Positions 61,569 to 64,000 of a stretch of DNA of 64,000 nucleotides are shown one piece after another. A program made the translations under genes and the position numbers. Numbering within the stretch: position 1 is the first letter of the stretch; every line of letters starts with the position of its first letter. Under the pieces are notes generated by a model. That model saw only the letters and a list, made by a program, of their open reading frames with translations, ran no database searches and was not told where the DNA came from. Source of the stretch: Coffea arabica (lineage: Eukaryota > Streptophyta > Magnoliopsida > Gentianales > Rubiaceae); assembly GCF_036785885.1 (NCBI RefSeq), contig NC_092326.1, positions 2,480,001 to 2,544,000 of the forward strand. The letters run 5' to 3'.

Positions 61569-63281
61569 TTGCAAAGTTATAGACTGCTACTAACCACTTA
61601 TTTTCTTAACCTATTACTAGTCTATGATCATCTTATCCCTTTTTTTTTTTTTTTTTGGTTGACACAGGGATGTCCGGGTCAATTCTTACGGGGCCCGACT
61701 AATCCCCTGCGGCCCGGACCAGGCGCCCCAACCCGGCCCGAACACGTTAAGTGCGCGGAGGAATCCAGCGGAGCGGAGACTCGAACTTGTGACCTCAAGG
61801 TTCACTGGTGAGAGGCGCTGCCGCTGGACCATTCACGCGGGGGCTTCTATGATCATCTTATCCCTAGCTTTTAAGTATTTTCACCCACAAAATTTTAAAA
61901 TTTTAGACAAGTGTAAAGAATTTTAGATGCTTATGACTTTCAAAAGTTATACTGTATGTGATGTTACTATAGTCCTCATGTGTTTGACAATATTCATCAT
62001 TTAAACTTAATGTATTTAGATTTTAATATATTCAGATACATTTGATAACCAAAAATTGAATATCTGAATTAATTAAATGTTATTAAATTTTTTAAGCAAA
62101 ACTTGCTATAAAAAATAAGTGATAAACTTTTCACTTATCATCGAATGTGATATACACTCAAATGTATTTGATTTAATACTTAATAATTCAATAACTTAAT
62201 GGATTCAGATTTCAAATTTCAGTTTTCAAACTTTAATTTTATCAAATGCATCCTAAATACAATGATATGAATGTGTGTGCAAATTTTTTTGTACCTGAAT
62301 GGAAGAGGAAGGTTGGGAAGTAAATGAGATTTTCTCAAGTGAGTTGGCAGAGTGACCATGAAAAACATGTCAGCCCAGTCAAGTTTTTGTTCCTCAGATA
62401 CAACAAAGACCTGTCCATATCCTTCTACATCGCCCGGTTCCTGGGCAAATCTCTTCTTCTCTTCAATCGTCAAATTGAAAAACTTTTGCATCTCTAGTTT
62501 CAGTTTGTCCACTAATGAAGAGCTCACTCCATGATTAATCAGCTGGTGACAAATTGTACAGTCACTAATTATTTGGTGCTGACTATTATAACACTTCTCC
62601 ATTTTAACAGCAGGCATGTATATCCATCTAAATTAGATGATTGCCCTTGTATAACAATTCAAAGAAGATCCTAGGAAAAGCAGGAAAGAAAAGGAGATCA
62701 CTCCTATTACATTCTAGTCAAATGAGTTCATATATTAGGGTTGGCATGCTTGCTTTTGACATAAAATTTCTGGATAATTACAAGAAAAGAAACATTTCAA
62801 TATGAAAAAAAAAAAAACTTGTGGCAAGATATATCATTTACCTACAGTCCTGAAAAGTCATAGTTATTAACATAATAAATATTTCAGAATTATTTTATTC
62901 CCTTGAAAGTAAGTTAAAGTTGTGGTAAAAACCAAATTGAAATGACTAGTAGATTTTGAGCAAATACTATTACAATCAGACTCCATTATTAGGTCAACAA
63001 CAGTACCTAATATATGCATATACAAATACGAAATGACAAACCTGGAAGAAGCCCCATTCTTTGCAGGCAAAATGCAACTTTTCAAGCTCTGGATTCACTG
63101 ATTCATCAGAAAGCAACCTTTGCATGTCAATTACTGGGATTTCCTCTGTGGAGACCCCATGAAGTTTGGTTGGATCAGGTCGTATGTATCGGGGTGGAAC
63201 TGATGCAAATTTCTCCTTAGCCAACTCCTGAACATAGGGTACTTTTAGAGAGCTTCCCAAATTTATCATACCAGATTCCAT
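59114..63281 (-). CDS. SRG1/codeine O-demethylase-like 2-oxoglutarate/Fe(II) dioxygenase
   Basis: Four exons: 63281-63042, 62542-62295, 60539-60215 and 59371-59114. All junctions are GT-AG, phases fit, and the product is about 356 residues, normal for the family. The N-terminal DIOX_N part contains VPPRYIRPDP and EIPVIDM. The C-terminal double-stranded beta-helix has NNYPPCPQPELV, the Fe-binding HSD in GLCPHSDADGLTIVLQ, the distal His in SVEHRATVN and the 2-oxoglutarate-binding R-x-S in ERLSIATF. These enzymes are soluble and oxidise specialised metabolites (alkaloids, flavonoids and others) using O2 and 2-oxoglutarate. The exact substrate cannot be read from sequence. No lesion was seen. Intron 2 (1.8 kb) hosts a MITE and a SINE. 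SRG1 and codeine O-demethylase are the nearest named relatives by motif, so I give no gene symbol. Confidence 0.92.
60726..61500. mobile_element. Mutator-type MITE in dioxygenase intron 2
   Basis: This 775-bp element has inverted repeats of about 100 bp: left end GGGATAATTTCATAAA, right end reversed GGTACAATTTCAAAAA. Both arms contain AATTTCATTGAGCTCCCT. It is flanked by a perfect 9-bp duplication, tttaagaaa (60717-60725 and 61501-61509). Long inverted repeats with a 9-bp duplication are the mark of Mutator-like elements. No transposase is present. Confidence 0.85.
61641..61845 (-). mobile_element. tRNA-derived SINE in dioxygenase intron 2
   Basis: This 205-bp element reads on the minus strand. 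The 5' end begins with a tRNA-like head (TGGTCCAGCGGC, A-box region) and has a B-box-like AAGTTCGAGTCTCC. The body is GC-rich, and the 3' end is a run of about 16 A. A perfect 20-bp target duplication, tctatgatcatcttatccct, lies at 61621-61640 and 61846-61865. An intact duplication suggests a fairly young insertion. A (GA)n tract lies just before it (61538-61563). Confidence 0.9.
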
Positions 63282-63305
63282 GTTTGTGGTTTGTGTAAAT
63301 CTCTA

Positions 63306-63326
63306 CCTATATATATATATATATAC
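63306..63326 (-). promoter_or_regulatory. TATA-type (TA)n tract of the dioxygenase gene
   Basis: A TATATA run lies about 25-45 bp upstream of the ATG at 63281. If used, it would give a very short 5' leader. Confidence 0.4.
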
Positions 63327-63443
63327 ACGTAGCCCCAAGTTGCAATTGATATCAATTCGTGATCAAGGCACACTTTATATGTGTCATATGTGTAAAAGTT
63401 ATTTTACTAAAATTTGGTTTTACATTTTGAAATTTTTAGAGAT

Positions 63444-63536
63444 TTTTTTTTTTTTTTGATGTAAGCGGGAGGACTCGAACCCGAGATCTCTTGCTTACAC
63501 TCCCTCCCCCCGTACCACCCAACCCAACCCTCCCCC
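63444..63536 (-). mobile_element. short tRNA-derived SINE upstream of the dioxygenase gene
   Basis: This is a 93-bp element on the minus strand with B-box GGGTTCGAGTCCTCC near the 3' side and a tail of about 15 A. A 15-bp target duplication, gaaatttttagagat, lies at 63429-63443 and 63537-63551. It sits about 160 bp upstream of the start codon. It differs from the SINE at 61641 and may be a truncated copy. Confidence 0.85.
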
Positions 63537-63551
63537 GAAATTTTTAGAGAT

Positions 63552-64000
63552 AATGTAAAAGATGACACAAAATTTTAGTACCACAGATTCAAATCACACT
63601 TTATATACTTAGATATTCGAAAGATGTTTCCTTAGTGACATGTTATAGTTCTTGGACAAACATACTTACTTTTGTTAAGGTTAATAAAAGACTAAAGGAA
63701 TTTTGGAAATTTTCCTTAATATTATGTTCATAACGTTTAATTGTATATTCTAATTTTTGGTAAATTAGCCAACCTCAAACCTGATCATATGCTACTTTGG
63801 GAAGATTAATTAAAAAAAATGAAATTTAGATTTCACAATTATTGGCACTCTTTCCTATTTTTGATATGTCACATTTCGAATATTCTGCTTTTAGAAACTA
63901 AACTTAACTAATAAAACAATATTTTTAGATTTAACCCAAACAAAAAGCATTAATGATATTTTGATCAATGAAATAAATTAAAATCTGAGAAAAACAAATG
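63552..64000. other. AT-rich intergenic DNA
   Basis: I see nothing recognisable. Confidence 0.5.

Noticed and set aside
61641..61845. tRNA gene (also considered for 63444-63536 and 51779-51863)
   Set aside because: B-box-like words are present, but no full cloverleaf with anticodon arm can be drawn. A-tails and target duplications identify the first two as SINEs, and the third has only a T-arm-like hairpin.
6207..63281. ABCB transporter and dioxygenase as a metabolic gene cluster
   Set aside because: The ABCB copy is a pseudogene and 40 kb of retroelements separate the two. Physical proximity alone does not support a shared pathway.

Overview
This is a stretch of nuclear DNA from a flowering plant, most likely a eudicot. 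Genes are split by GT-AG introns, the intergenic DNA is very AT-rich, and most of the window is nested plant retrotransposons and MITEs. I cannot name the species.

Layout. 1-6.2 kb: AT-rich intergenic DNA with a 5'-truncated LINE and two MITE-like inverted-repeat elements. 6.2-18.1 kb (+): remains of an ABCB-type (P-glycoprotein/MDR) ABC transporter gene. Its exons can be placed from the end of TM1/TM2 to the C-terminus, but it has several frameshifts, a nonsense codon, a lost splice donor, a TRIM element inside an exon and a 5.4-kb Ty1/copia element in the intron before the last exon. 20.5-40.4 kb: one 19.9-kb Ty3/gypsy element on the minus strand with 3.3-3.4-kb LTRs and a perfect 5-bp target duplication. 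It has the layout of the Ogre branch of the Tat lineage: an extra ORF upstream of gag, gag-pro, an intron between protease and reverse transcriptase, two RNase H domains, integrase and a tandem-repeat-rich 3' UTR. 43.0-49.3 kb (+): a decayed gypsy gag-protease relic split by a 5.3-kb non-coding LTR element (LARD-like). 50.5 kb (-): a lone exon 3 of a 2-oxoglutarate dioxygenase gene. 51.7-58.2 kb (+): a second Ty1/copia element, itself broken by a 1.7-kb DNA-transposon-like insert. 59.1-63.3 kb (-): an apparently intact four-exon SRG1/codeine-O-demethylase-like 2-oxoglutarate/Fe(II) dioxygenase gene, with a MULE-type MITE and a SINE in intron 2 and another SINE just upstream of the gene.

How it fits together. 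Only the dioxygenase gene looks functional as a host gene. The ABCB gene is a pseudogene, although its last exon (the second nucleotide-binding domain) is undamaged. Most nonsense codons in the retroelements are explained by C-to-T or G-to-A transitions at Trp and Gln codons, as expected for methylated, silenced elements. I found no operons, CRISPR arrays, rRNA or canonical tRNA genes. The most informative structure is the Ogre-like element, whose splice sites, extra ORF and 3' repeats can all be read directly from the sequence.
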